Origin: an uncultured Clostridia bacterium
GTDB taxonomy: Bacteria; Bacillota; Clostridia; Christensenellales; UBA1242
DNA length: 64,000 nucleotides
Assembly (NCBI GenBank): GCA_934793215.1
Contig: CAKVOP010000003.1
Span: 70,691 to 134,690, forward strand
Direction: 5' to 3'
Under the pieces are notes generated by a model. The model worked only from the letters and a program-made list of their open reading frames with translations. It made no database searches and was not told the DNA's origin. Of the stretch, positions 16,525 to 24,648 are shown piece after piece. Numbering within the stretch: position 1 is the first letter of the stretch; each line of letters begins with the position of its first letter. The position numbers were made by a program, and so were the translations under genes.

Positions 16525-16872
16525 TTATTCTCTTTCTTTATCTAATTTCTTATGTAGTGAGCAGGCGAGCAGTTTTATTTTGTCCTCAAATTGGCTGTTT
16601 CGCTCTTCAACCTTAAATCCGCAAACGCCGTTTATATTCCAAATAGGCGAAAAAAGGAAATAGTCATTGAGACCTCTTTTAAGCCATGGGATAATTCGGC
16701 CATCTAATACGCTTTCATTTTCAAATAAGTAAAGGACGCAAATTTTCAATTCATCATCGCCTCGAAGCCCTCTAAAAAGTATTTCAAGTTCTAGCTGATT
16801 AAGGTCACGCTCCTCATCAAGTTTTCTTGCAATTTCTCCGTAAAAATCTTTATCGTCAAAGGTATTTTTCAT
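16525..16872 (-). CDS. Hypothetical small soluble protein
   Basis: 115 residues, acidic and mostly helical, no signal peptide or membrane segment; no family recognised. The gene is credible because AGGAGGTG stands at ideal distance before the ATG and codon use resembles its neighbours. The central part (LKRGLNDYFLFSPIWNINGVCGFKVEE) looks like a small globular core. It stands alone, divergent from asd. Confidence 0.7.
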   Translation of the reverse strand: MKNTFDDKDFYGEIARKLDEERDLNQLELEILFRGLRGDDELKICVLYLFENESVLDGRIIPWLKRGLNDYFLFSPIWNINGVCGFKVEERNSQFEDKIKLLACSLHKKLDKERE

Positions 16873-16972
16873 AAAGCACCTCCTAAAAATGATTTTTTCT
16901 TTATTATTTTAATCACAAAAGCATATTTTGTCAAGTTTATTGTTTTTTGCATAAAATTTTAATGGAGATTTT

Positions 16973-17935
16973 ATGAAAAAAATTGCGATTATTGGTGCTT
17001 CTGGAATAGTAGGACGCAACCTTATTAAAATTTTAAATCAAAGAAGGCTCACAGACTTTGATTTTCATTTGTATGCCCATTCGGCACATGAATCTATAAA
17101 AATAGGCAAAAGGCGATATGGGGTTAAACCATTAGATGCGAAAGAGTGCGTAAAAGAAGGGTTCGATTATGCCTTTCTTTGCACGAGAGAGGCAATATCG
17201 TCGGTATTGGCTCCAGCGCTTGTCAGTGTGGGGACGACTGTCATTGACCAATCTTCTTATTTTAGAAAAGATTATCCACTTATTATACCTGAAATTAACG
17301 CTTTCGACATAAAAGGAAAGTTGCTTACAAGTCCAAATTGCTCGACTTCGGCAGGAGTGATGGCACTTTATAGAATTAGAGAAAAGTTTGGATTGAAAAG
17401 GGTTATATACACCACTTTCCAAGCGGTATCTGGGGCTGGAAAAGATGGGCTTGATGACTATAAGGTTACAAAAAGCGAAAAACTTAAAAAACTCCCTTTT
17501 GTCATAAAAAACAACCTCATTCCTTGCATTGGTAGCCTTGATGAAAAAGGAAACAGCACGGAAGAAAATAAAATGATATTTGAGTCGAGAAAAATTTTGC
17601 ACTGTCCGCACCTTAAAGTATCTGCGACATGCGTTAGAGTGCCAATAACGATCGGTCATAGTCTCGCTATAAATTTTGAAACAAAACGCAAGGCAAGCGT
17701 TTTTGAAATTGAATCGCTTCTCGCTGGAAGCGAAGGTGTAAGATTTGTTGGAGATAATTTGCCTATGCCAAAAGATGTAAGAGGGCAGGATTATGTTATC
17801 GTTGGTAGAGTTAGGAAAGACGGTCAAGGGAAAAATACATTTTCTATGTTTGTAACAAGTGATAATTTGAGAAAAGGTGCGTCACAGAATGCAGTCCAAA
17901 TTTTTGAGGAACTTTTAAAGCGTGAAGATAAGTAA
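16973..17935 (+). CDS. asd: Aspartate-semialdehyde dehydrogenase
   Basis: 320 residues. It converts aspartyl phosphate to aspartate semialdehyde with NADPH, the entry to lysine/diaminopimelate and threonine/methionine synthesis. It shows the Rossmann start IAIIGASGIVGRNLI, the catalytic Cys C123 in SPNCSTSAG, SGAGKDGLDD, a conserved RVPITIGHS segment with the active-site His, and the C-terminal VGRVRKD. GGAG sits 6 nt before the ATG. It overlaps the next gene, aspartokinase, by 14 bp, so the two first steps of the pathway are translationally coupled. No other lysine gene is in the window. Confidence 0.95.
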   Translation: MKKIAIIGASGIVGRNLIKILNQRRLTDFDFHLYAHSAHESIKIGKRRYGVKPLDAKECVKEGFDYAFLCTREAISSVLAPALVSVGTTVIDQSSYFRKDYPLIIPEINAFDIKGKLLTSPNCSTSAGVMALYRIREKFGLKRVIYTTFQAVSGAGKDGLDDYKVTKSEKLKKLPFVIKNNLIPCIGSLDEKGNSTEENKMIFESRKILHCPHLKVSATCVRVPITIGHSLAINFETKRKASVFEIESLLAGSEGVRFVGDNLPMPKDVRGQDYVIVGRVRKDGQGKNTFSMFVTSDNLRKGASQNAVQIFEELLKREDK

Positions 17936-18857
17936 ATTTGGAGGAAGTAGCGTCGCTTGTGCGAGTGCTATTAAAAATATTATAAACCTAGCAAAAGATA
18001 ATGATCGACAGATATTGGTTTTTTCCGCGATTGGTGCGACACAAAAAGGTGACAAAAAAGTTACAGATTTGCTGATAGAATCATATAACGAATACTTAAC
18101 AAGTCATAACCTCGATCTAAAAAAGGTAAAAGAAAAATTTGGCAATCTAAAAAAGTTGCTAGGAATAAAACTGAATGAAGATAAAGAAATTGATAGGATT
18201 GTGAAAACATTCTATGTTAACCTGTCGCGAGACTTTCTTGTTTCACGGGGAGAAGACTTGACGGCGAGAATGTTCGCTGAAAAATTAAACCTTCCATACG
18301 TTCCCAGTGAAACTTTGTTGTTTTTTAAAGAAAACAAAATTGATTTTAAGAGAACTAAAAACGCTATAAAAAATCAGTTCTCTTTAACAAAAAGGTTTGT
18401 CACGGGAGGCTTTTATGGTAGCGATGAAAACGGACAAATTAAACTCCTTTCCCGTGGAGGAGGAGATTTGAGTGGGGCAATTTTCGCCAAAGCGACAAAA
18501 GCGGAAGAATACGAAATTTTCACAGATGTTGATGGAATTTATCAAATAAATCCTACTATTGGGCAATCACGCACATTAAAAACGCTCTCTTATGCAGATT
18601 TAAATTTTATGACGGCACTAGATGCAAAAGTTGTACACAGCGAATGTGGGAAAGTGCTTAAAAACACGAGTACAAAAATTATTGTAAGAAACTGTTTTAA
18701 TTTAAACGCACATGGCACTGTGATAGCCAAAGGTTTTAAAGCGGACAAAAATTATGTATCTTTCTCGCCTATAACGGGAGAAATGTTTTTAACCCAATTG
18801 GGCAAACGACGAAAAATAACATGTGATAAAAGAGAAAATGTTTTAAACCTATTATAA
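17922..18857 (+). CDS. lysC: Aspartokinase lacking regulatory ACT domains
   Basis: 311 residues from a GTG start, with GAGGAA about 10 nt upstream inside asd. It phosphorylates aspartate, the first step of the aspartate pathway. The N-terminal KFGGSSVA, the VSRGEDLTARM block, LLSRGGGDLSGAI and FTDVDGIYQINP are the amino-acid-kinase signatures. Typical aspartokinases are 400-450 residues with two C-terminal ACT domains that bind lysine or threonine. Here the catalytic domain ends near residue 270 and only about 40 unrelated residues follow, so classical feedback control is absent. The next gene begins 39 bp later in normal fashion and no frame continuing into ACT sequence is seen, so this is not an obvious recent frameshift. 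Confidence 0.9.
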   Translation: MKISKFGGSSVACASAIKNIINLAKDNDRQILVFSAIGATQKGDKKVTDLLIESYNEYLTSHNLDLKKVKEKFGNLKKLLGIKLNEDKEIDRIVKTFYVNLSRDFLVSRGEDLTARMFAEKLNLPYVPSETLLFFKENKIDFKRTKNAIKNQFSLTKRFVTGGFYGSDENGQIKLLSRGGGDLSGAIFAKATKAEEYEIFTDVDGIYQINPTIGQSRTLKTLSYADLNFMTALDAKVVHSECGKVLKNTSTKIIVRNCFNLNAHGTVIAKGFKADKNYVSFSPITGEMFLTQLGKRRKITCDKRENVLNLL

Positions 18858-18896
18858 AAAGGTGGTATTTTTTCTTTTTTATGCTAAAATATCTGC

Positions 18897-19742
18897 ATGA
18901 AATGTTATGATTGTCCAAGAAGATGTGGCGTGGATAGAACAAAAGATAGAGGGTTCTGTCAAGAAAGTGACAAAATTAGGATTGCAAAGATTATTGAAAA
19001 CTTTATGTGGGAAGAGCCTTGCATAAGTGGAGAGAAAGGTTGTCTTGCCATCTTCTTTTCTGGTTGCAATTTAAGGTGTTCCTTTTGCCAAAACTACGAT
19101 ATTTCTCATGACTCAAAAGGAAACGATTATTCGGCAGAAGAATTTAAAGCACTTTTAAAAAGTTATGATCTTTCCCGCTTTTCTTCTATTGATTTAATAA
19201 CACCAACTCATTTTGCTTCGGCTCTAATTGATGCTTTGGGCGAGGAGCAATGGGAAGTGCCCATTGTGTGGAATTCAAGTGGTTACGAAAATGAAGAAAC
19301 GATAGAACGACTCTCCAGTGTTGTTAATGTGTTTCTTCCAGATTTTAAATACTTTTCACAAGATTTGTCGCTACGTTTGTCAGGGGCAAAAGATTATTTT
19401 GAAGTTGCAAAAAAAGCAATCAAAAAGATGCGTGACATAAAGCCTAAAAACATTTTTACTAGTGATGGAATCTTACAAGAAGGTGTACTTATTCGACACC
19501 TTGTCTTGCCAGGACAAGCAAAAGACAGTTTTAAAGTGCTTGAAACGATTAGAAATGAAATAACTGATCCATATATAAGTGTGATGAGTCAGTTTACGCC
19601 TCATGGACAAAATGATCTTAACCGAAAACTCGTACCACTCGAATATAAATCAGTTTTAGCACACGCCGAAAAACTTGGGCTCAACAAGGGCTATCTTCAA
19701 GAAATTGCGAGTGCTGATGAAAATTTTATACCAAATTTCTAA
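18897..19742 (+). CDS. PflX-type radical SAM protein
   Basis: 281 residues. It has the radical SAM cluster motif CX3CX2C at C57, C61 and C64 (CNLRCSFC) and a second N-terminal set of cysteines (C3, C6, C10, C21 in CYDCPRRC ... GFC), the layout of the PflX group related to pyruvate-formate-lyase activases. The target is unknown; some relatives modify partner enzymes. The start lacks a ribosome binding site, but an extended -10 (TGcTAAAAT, 18882-18890) ends 6 nt before the ATG, so it probably is a leaderless message. Confidence 0.9.
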   Translation: MKCYDCPRRCGVDRTKDRGFCQESDKIRIAKIIENFMWEEPCISGEKGCLAIFFSGCNLRCSFCQNYDISHDSKGNDYSAEEFKALLKSYDLSRFSSIDLITPTHFASALIDALGEEQWEVPIVWNSSGYENEETIERLSSVVNVFLPDFKYFSQDLSLRLSGAKDYFEVAKKAIKKMRDIKPKNIFTSDGILQEGVLIRHLVLPGQAKDSFKVLETIRNEITDPYISVMSQFTPHGQNDLNRKLVPLEYKSVLAHAEKLGLNKGYLQEIASADENFIPNF

Positions 19743-19747
19743 ATTGT

Positions 19748-19776
19748 TTGACATTATGAAAGATATTTTTTAAAAT
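19748..19776 (+). promoter_or_regulatory. Consensus promoter
   Basis: Perfect TTGACA, 17-nt spacer, TAAAAT; start point expected near 19783. It drives the small membrane protein at 19796 and excludes the ATG at 19778 as start. Confidence 0.75.
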
Positions 19777-19795
19777 TATGACAGAGGTGGACATT

Positions 19796-20131
19796 ATGTC
19801 AAGTTACGCACAAAAAATGGACGATTATTCAAGAGTGCTAAAAAGGCGAATGGTTTTGGCACGCTTTATGGGCATTATGGGCTGTTGCGTTGGAATTGCA
19901 TGCATTGTTTTGTACGCATACTTCCATAATGAGGAGCAATGGCAATGGCTATGTTTGACTCTAATGGCGTATTCGCTAGGCACTATATTTTTGCAAAATT
20001 GCAATCTTCAAGCGGTAAAAGTAGGCAATCCATGGCAAAGAGTAAACGGAATATGTGCAATGTTGATGTATGCCCTAGATATCGCAATAATAACATATGC
20101 ACTTGCAACAGGCAAAGTCATTTTATGGTAG
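19796..20131 (+). CDS. Small three-helix membrane protein
   Basis: About 111 residues from ATG 19796, preceded by AGAGGTGG at 5 nt. A basic N-terminus is followed by three hydrophobic segments (about residues 24-44, 50-66 and 88-106). I recognise no family. It is expressed from its own consensus promoter and closed by a terminator, so it is a monocistronic inner-membrane protein of unknown role. Confidence 0.65.
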   Translation: MSSYAQKMDDYSRVLKRRMVLARFMGIMGCCVGIACIVLYAYFHNEEQWQWLCLTLMAYSLGTIFLQNCNLQAVKVGNPWQRVNGICAMLMYALDIAIITYALATGKVILW

Positions 20132-20210
20132 GCTGACAAAAGACAAGAAGGCTTGACTGAATAATACCAAATGTGAAATTAATGACGGCACGTAAGATAA
20201 TTTAATAACA

Positions 20211-20238
20211 AAAAAAGTAGGAGAACGCCTACTTTTTT
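20211..20238. terminator. Bidirectional terminator
   Basis: AAAAAAGTAGG / CCTACTTTTTT, between the convergent small membrane protein gene and the Fic gene. Confidence 0.9.
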
Positions 20239-20276
20239 ATTTATGAATCTTGTGTATATTTGTCCCAAATTTTTTA

Positions 20277-21230
20277 TTATTCATTTTCCATTTCTCTGTC
20301 AAGGTCATATTCAAGCAATTTTTTGTGATACAATCTTTGGCGAGAAATCATTCTTTTGGCAAACAGTTCAACAAGATTTGTTATGTCACCGTTTATAATT
20401 GCCTCATTCAAAGCGTCAACATAAGCCTGTCTATTTTTGGCTTTTATTGTAATGGTTGGATAGCCATTTTTGACAAGTTCGTAATTTGAAAGAAGTCTTG
20501 CGGTTCTTCCGTTTCCGTCAGCAAAAGGGTGAATGCGAACAAATTCCGCATGTAATATAGCCGCTCTTATGATTGGGTGAAGCCCTTGAGAATGATTATT
20601 GTACCAGTCAAGAAGTTCATTCATTTCCTTGTCAACTTTATCTCCTCCAGGCACGCACCAATCACAGCCATAAAGTCCTACAATATCAAAGTAATATTCT
20701 GAACGATATCTGCCATAATCCGCACCCAAGATGTGAGCGTTTATATGGTCGGCAATGAATTCTGCGTCCAATGGCAAATTTTTACCATTTTTTATTGCTC
20801 TCCTAGCACGTCTTGCTTCATTTATGGTTTCGGCAACTGCCGCGAGATGACCTGTTGTTTCAACATAATACTCTTCATTTGTTTCGGTGTCGAAAATGAC
20901 AAGGTTTGTTTCTCTTAAATAATCAATATAATCTTTTGGTAAGTCATCGTCTAATGGCTCTCCATTTGGCAATGTCATAAACATCTTTTCTTCTGGCTTT
21001 TGTGGATTTAAAAGTCTAGTTGAGCGAAGAACTTTTATGTTTGGATTATTTAAAAAGTCCACTAGTGGCATATTGGCATTTATATTTTCAATTTGGTCAC
21101 TATTTGAAACAAAGTCAATATCGATCATAAAGTTGAGTTCTTGACGCACGCTGGCTGGAATTCTAGAAATTATTTCATTAGCGAGATCGATGCCTTTAAA
21201 ATCATTTAACCTACAAATATATTTTTGCAT
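20277..21230 (-). CDS. Fic-domain protein with N-terminal inhibitory motif
   Basis: 317 residues. The Fic active site HPFADGNGRTAR lies at 234-245 and matches the full consensus HxFx(D/E)GNGRxxR, so the protein is predicted to AMPylate target proteins. An S/T-xxx-E-G/N inhibitory motif is visible upstream at S44-DQI-E48-N49, which makes it a class II Fic: autoinhibited by its own N-terminal helix. It starts with AAGGAG at good distance. No separate antitoxin gene is adjacent, consistent with an intramolecular brake. The target is unknown. It is a lone gene. Confidence 0.92.
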   Translation of the reverse strand: MQKYICRLNDFKGIDLANEIISRIPASVRQELNFMIDIDFVSNSDQIENINANMPLVDFLNNPNIKVLRSTRLLNPQKPEEKMFMTLPNGEPLDDDLPKDYIDYLRETNLVIFDTETNEEYYVETTGHLAAVAETINEARRARRAIKNGKNLPLDAEFIADHINAHILGADYGRYRSEYYFDIVGLYGCDWCVPGGDKVDKEMNELLDWYNNHSQGLHPIIRAAILHAEFVRIHPFADGNGRTARLLSNYELVKNGYPTITIKAKNRQAYVDALNEAIINGDITNLVELFAKRMISRQRLYHKKLLEYDLDREMENE

Positions 21231-21370
21231 ATTTTCTCCTTAAAAATATTATAACACTGCTTTTTAAAAATTTCAATGACAAACTGTAAAAATCCTAAAA
21301 TATGTGCAATTAAACTAAATCTTTCAAAAATGAAGGATTTTTTGTTTGTTTTGTCTTTAATTGAGTTTTT

Positions 21371-21399
21371 TTGTCAAACAGAAATATTTTTAATATACT
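21371..21399 (+). promoter_or_regulatory. Promoter of the SIMPL gene
   Basis: TTGTCA, 17-nt spacer, TATACT; start point near 21406, 20 nt before the ATG with a GGAGG inside the leader. Confidence 0.7.
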
Positions 21400-21425
21400 T
21401 GGAAAATCTAAAAGCGGAGGTTAAT

Positions 21426-22226
21426 ATGAAAAAGTTTTTAGCTATTTGTGCTGTATTTGTTTTGATGCTGGCGATTGTGCCAAATGTGCCATTCAAGCCT
21501 CAAAATCCAGTTCCAGCGAAGCAAATGTTTGCCTTTGCAGAGGAAAGAAGCATCGAAAACGAGTTGGCAAGTGAAGGTGGTGAAGAAGTAGAAAATCAAA
21601 TTGAATTAACGGAGACTTCACTTTCTGAAAATTCCAATTTGATTGAATATTATGCCGATCAAACAAAACTTTGTGTTGTAGGAGAAGCAACAAAGACATT
21701 GACGCCCGACCGTGCACAAGTTTACGCTCAAGCAAAGGGCTTTGGTAAAGATTGCACCGAAGCCAAAGATGAGGCGTTTAAAATGTTTGACAAAGCAGTC
21801 GAGGCTCTCGTTGCACATGGTTGCGATAAGAGCAAAATCACAATAGAGTCTTTTTACAGTCGTCCTTGCAGAGAATGTCATAGTCAAGGCTGTCATGGCA
21901 ACTTGTCTTTTTCATTTTTCGTAGAAGACTTATCTAAAACAGATGAAATTATTTCTGCAATTTTAGAAAATGGAGTAGATGAAGTTTCTTCCATTTGTTA
22001 TGAAGTTTCAAATATTGAAGAAGAATATACTTTGCTTTTAAGCGACGCTCTTGAAAATGCGAAAACTAAAGCGTCAAAACTTTTGGGAGATGATTTGCAA
22101 CTTATAGATATAAGAGAAGAAAGCGTATATTATTCTAATTGTCTATACCGAGAGTATGTTGAAAATGGTAGTAGTTATGTTGGGGGAATAGAAGTTAAAA
22201 CCCGTGTTGAGGCAACTTTTATATAG
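21426..22226 (+). CDS. Secreted SIMPL-domain (DUF541) protein with a Cys/His cluster
   Basis: 266 residues from ATG 21426, which follows GCGGAGG; the frame extends upstream to 21276 but that part precedes the promoter. It has an N-terminal signal or anchor (residues 3-20), an acidic linker (40-75), and a SIMPL/DUF541 domain (81-266) with the usual start VVGEATKTLTPDRAQVYAQA. Such proteins are extracytoplasmic and of unclear function. Inside the domain is a cluster of cysteines and histidines, C148-x2-C151-H152-x3-C156-H157. CXXCH is the heme c attachment motif, but four to five ligands so close also fit a metal site. The family does not normally carry this. Confidence 0.85.
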   Translation: MKKFLAICAVFVLMLAIVPNVPFKPQNPVPAKQMFAFAEERSIENELASEGGEEVENQIELTETSLSENSNLIEYYADQTKLCVVGEATKTLTPDRAQVYAQAKGFGKDCTEAKDEAFKMFDKAVEALVAHGCDKSKITIESFYSRPCRECHSQGCHGNLSFSFFVEDLSKTDEIISAILENGVDEVSSICYEVSNIEEEYTLLLSDALENAKTKASKLLGDDLQLIDIREESVYYSNCLYREYVENGSSYVGGIEVKTRVEATFI

Positions 22227-22289
22227 GCTTTCAAAGCAAGAGGAGTAGTAGCATGGGAATTTTAAAATAATTTCGATTAATTAATAAAA

Positions 22290-22331
22290 CAAAAATAGAG
22301 CAAATTTTGTACATCAAGTTTGCTCTTTTTT
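22290..22331. terminator. Terminator after the SIMPL gene
   Basis: AGAGCAAA ... TTTGCTCT hairpin with a 14-nt loop and a T-run; A-run on the other side. Confidence 0.8.
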
Positions 22332-22385
22332 AATTGACTGGTTGTCAAGAATGTCAATCTTATGATATAATGATTAAGAGGTTAT

Positions 22386-22823
22386 ATGGCTACGCAAAAG
22401 AAAACGAATCGTAAAAAATCAAGCTCCTCAACAAAGAAAAGTCAAAGCGTTTATTCTTTAAGTGGGGGACAGAAAGAAAAGAACAAAAAAAGTAAAAAAA
22501 AGCCAGTGTTTTTGACTGCTCTTTTGGTTGTTTTTTTATTGTTTGGAGCGGGAGGATATTTTACTTTACGCCAAATCACTAAAAATGATGAATTTACGCT
22601 AATTGGCGAAAAGGAAATAGTTTTAATTGTTGGAGAAGATTACCAAGAGAAAGGTGCAAAGGTTGTTTCTTTTGGGAAGGATAAAAGTGCACAAATTATT
22701 ATAGAAAGCAATGTAGATACTTCTGTGGCGGGAAGATATTATGTCAAGTACAGCGTCGATGATTTTAGATTTAAAAATGTAGTGCGTTACCGATATGTTA
22801 CAGTCGAGGAGGTAGGCGCATGA
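22386..22823 (+). CDS. Membrane-anchored protein with Ig-like (DUF5011-type) domain
   Basis: 145 residues: a very Lys/Ser-rich cytoplasmic N-terminus (1-40), one membrane helix (about 41-62), then an extracellular beta domain (EFTLIGEKEIVLIVGEDYQEKGAKV ... VDTSVAGRYYVKYSVDD) typical of DUF5011/HYR-like Ig modules. The stop overlaps the next start (ATGA), so it is translationally coupled to the secreted metallo-beta-lactamase-fold protein. A TATAAT lies at about 22367. It may anchor or present that enzyme at the surface; that is inference. Confidence 0.75.
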   Translation: MATQKKTNRKKSSSSTKKSQSVYSLSGGQKEKNKKSKKKPVFLTALLVVFLLFGAGGYFTLRQITKNDEFTLIGEKEIVLIVGEDYQEKGAKVVSFGKDKSAQIIIESNVDTSVAGRYYVKYSVDDFRFKNVVRYRYVTVEEVGA

Positions 22824-23929
22824 AAACATTTTTAAAAGTGATTGCCTGCATTTTGGTCGCTTGCCTAGGCTTCGCAAGCGGAGTTGTGACTGAATATTAT
22901 GCTTCAATGCCAGAAAGTGATAAATTTGTGGACGGAGAAATTTCGTTTCATTTTTTACATCTAGGAAACGGGAACACTGGAGATAGTATTTATATCAAGT
23001 GCGGAGACGATGACATTTTGATAGACGCTGGCTCTCGTTCAAATTCTGCTCCAACTATAATAAATTATGTTGACCAATTTGTGACTGATGGCAAGCTTGA
23101 ATATGTGATTGCAACGCATTCGGATCAAGATCATATCGCGGCATTTCCTTCAACAAGTTCTTATGAGGGAATATTTGACCACTACGACACAGGAATAATA
23201 ATTGATTTCCCTAAAACGGATAAAGCCACAGATACAAAAATTCTCACAAACTATTATTTGGCACGAGATAAAGAAGTTGAAAACGGAGCAAAGCATTTTA
23301 CTGCTTTACAATGTTATAACAATGAGGGTGGGGCAGAGCGAGTATACGAACTTTCAGGTGGCGTGAAAATGGAAATTCTCTACAACTACTATTATGAACA
23401 CAAAGCCCCAAGCGAAAATGATAATTCAGTATGCCTTCTATTTAGTCAAGGGGACAATCATTATTTATTTACCGGTGACCTTGAAGAAGATGGAGAGAAA
23501 AAGTTGGTAGAGTTTTACAACGAACAAGGCAATCCTTTGCCTCAATGTAAACTATACAAGGCGGGACACCACGGCTCAAAAACATCATCTTCATTAACTC
23601 TTTTAAATCAAATAAAGCCAGAAATTGTCGCTGTTTGTTGTGTCGCTGGAAGCAAGGAATATACAAAAGAGTACAATTCAAATACATTCCCAACGCAAAC
23701 CTTTATTGACAATGTCGCTCCTTTTACTAAACAGGTGTATGTCACTGGTCTTGTTGAAATTTATGAGGAAGACGGCAAAGATAAAGAGCGAGGCGTTCCA
23801 TTAAACGGGAACATAGTTATCTCGTTTAATGGAAGTCAAACGAAAATGGAGTTTTCGGGATCTGATAAACCACTTAAAGATAGCGATTGGTTTAAAGAGA
23901 ATAGGGTTTGCCCTAGTGCATGGAAATAA
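22820..23929 (+). CDS. Secreted ComEC-type metallo-beta-lactamase-fold hydrolase
   Basis: 369 residues. An N-terminal signal peptide or anchor (5-24) is followed by the domain seen at the C-terminus of ComEC/Rec2: FLHLGNGNTGDSIYIKCGDDDILIDAG, the metal motif H100-S-D102-Q-D104-H105, a later GDLEEDGEKKL Asp, and KAGHHGSKTSS with the last His. All metal ligands are present, so it should be an active di-zinc hydrolase outside the cell. In ComEC this domain is linked to DNA degradation during uptake. Stand-alone secreted forms could be extracellular nucleases or phosphodiesterases. It overlaps the upstream gene by 4 bp. Confidence 0.88.
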   Translation: MKTFLKVIACILVACLGFASGVVTEYYASMPESDKFVDGEISFHFLHLGNGNTGDSIYIKCGDDDILIDAGSRSNSAPTIINYVDQFVTDGKLEYVIATHSDQDHIAAFPSTSSYEGIFDHYDTGIIIDFPKTDKATDTKILTNYYLARDKEVENGAKHFTALQCYNNEGGAERVYELSGGVKMEILYNYYYEHKAPSENDNSVCLLFSQGDNHYLFTGDLEEDGEKKLVEFYNEQGNPLPQCKLYKAGHHGSKTSSSLTLLNQIKPEIVAVCCVAGSKEYTKEYNSNTFPTQTFIDNVAPFTKQVYVTGLVEIYEEDGKDKERGVPLNGNIVISFNGSQTKMEFSGSDKPLKDSDWFKENRVCPSAWK

Positions 23930-24081
23930 AAAGCATTGATTTTTAACAACGCGTGAAGGAATAATAACATTCATCACGAAAATGTATTTGTAGGATTTAG
24001 TGCCTTGAAAATGCTTTTCAATAAACAAAAGCCCCAAAAAAGTAAAATTTTAACAAAAATAAAAAAATTTTGAGAATATTG

Positions 24082-24110
24082 TTGACAGACTCAAACCTTG
24101 TGTGTATAAT
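24082..24110 (+). promoter_or_regulatory. Perfect-consensus promoter of tRNA-Ile
   Basis: TTGACA, 17-nt spacer, TATAAT: both hexamers are perfect and the spacing is ideal, as expected for a stable RNA gene. Confidence 0.9.
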
Positions 24111-24150
24111 AAATTGTGCAAACTTGGTAAAGAATGCAACAATATTATAT

Positions 24151-24227
24151 AGAGATGTAGCTCAGCTGGTTAGAGCACCACCCTGATAAGGTGGGGGTCG
24201 GTGGTTCGAGTCCACTCATCTCTACCA
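24151..24227 (+). tRNA. tRNA-Ile (GAU)
   Basis: 77 nt. Acceptor AGAGATG / CATCTCT, discriminator A, encoded CCA. The D arm GCTC AGCTGGTTA GAGC, anticodon arm CCACC CTGATAA GGTGG (anticodon GAU) and T arm GGTGG TTCGAGT CCACT all fold. It is not inside an rRNA spacer; it has its own promoter. Confidence 0.96.
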
Positions 24228-24233
24228 AAGGAA

Positions 24234-24258
24234 GCAGTCTGTTACGGGCTGTTTTTTA
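24234..24258 (+). terminator. Weak terminator after tRNA-Ile
   Basis: CAGTCT / GGGCTG with two G-U pairs, followed by six T. Its weakness leaves room for read-through into the hairpin element that follows. Confidence 0.5.
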
Positions 24259-24267
24259 ATTTTAAAT

Positions 24268-24477
24268 GCCCCCACCTTTGTGTTGTTTTACAACACGCAA
24301 AGTGAAACTTTGCATCAGGGTGTTCCTGTTAGAAAATGCGGAGGCATTTTCGCAAGGCACCACACTTAACGGGCTGAAGGCCCACGAGAGGTGTGCCTTC
24401 TAAGGTGGGCGGAGTCGGAGCCAAGGCTCGGCCATTCGAGCGATGCTCTCATAACGAGTCCACTCATCTCTACCAAA
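24268..24477 (+). other. Multi-hairpin element ending in a copy of the tRNA-Ile 3' end
   Basis: A stem CCCACCTT (24271-24278) with AAGGTGGG (24402-24409) encloses a tight row of hairpins: GTGTTGT/ACAACAC (24280-24296), directly abutting GCAAAGT/ACTTTGC (24297-24313), AAAATGC/GCATTTT (24333-24350), and AAGGCAC/GTGCCTT (24354-24399) with an inner GGGC/GCCC. After this, positions 24455-24477 repeat exactly the last 23 nt of the tRNA-Ile region (24207-24229), including the T loop part, acceptor 3' strand and CCA. Other tRNA-Ile fragments (GTTAGA, GGCACC, TAAGGTGGG, GTCGG, TTCGAG) appear in order between the hairpins. It reads as a tRNA-Ile copy interrupted by small hairpins, or as a structured RNA recruited beside the tRNA. 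Confidence 0.55.
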
Positions 24478-24508
24478 TTTGAGAGCGAAATTCGCTCTCA
24501 TTTTTTTA
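24478..24508 (+). terminator. Terminator after the tRNA-Ile element
   Basis: GAGAGCGAA / TTCGCTCTC hairpin followed by seven T. It closes the tRNA-Ile transcription unit including the hairpin element. Confidence 0.85.
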
Positions 24509-24648
24509 TTCAAAAGTGGCTAAACCCCTTTATTTACGAGCATTTATGGCTTTGACTAAACTTTAATTTTGATAAAAACGAGTGCCTTAAAATTATAAAT
24601 TCCACTCAAAATTTTGAAATGTTGTTTTTAAAAACAACAAAACAACAC

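Noticed and set aside
21276..21425. N-terminal extension of the SIMPL protein
   Set aside because: The promoter at 21371-21399 lies inside it and the signal peptide begins at 21426.
24600..24640. Short palindrome GTTGTTTTTAAAAACAAC as an insertion-sequence end
   Set aside because: There is no second end, no transposase gene and no target duplication.
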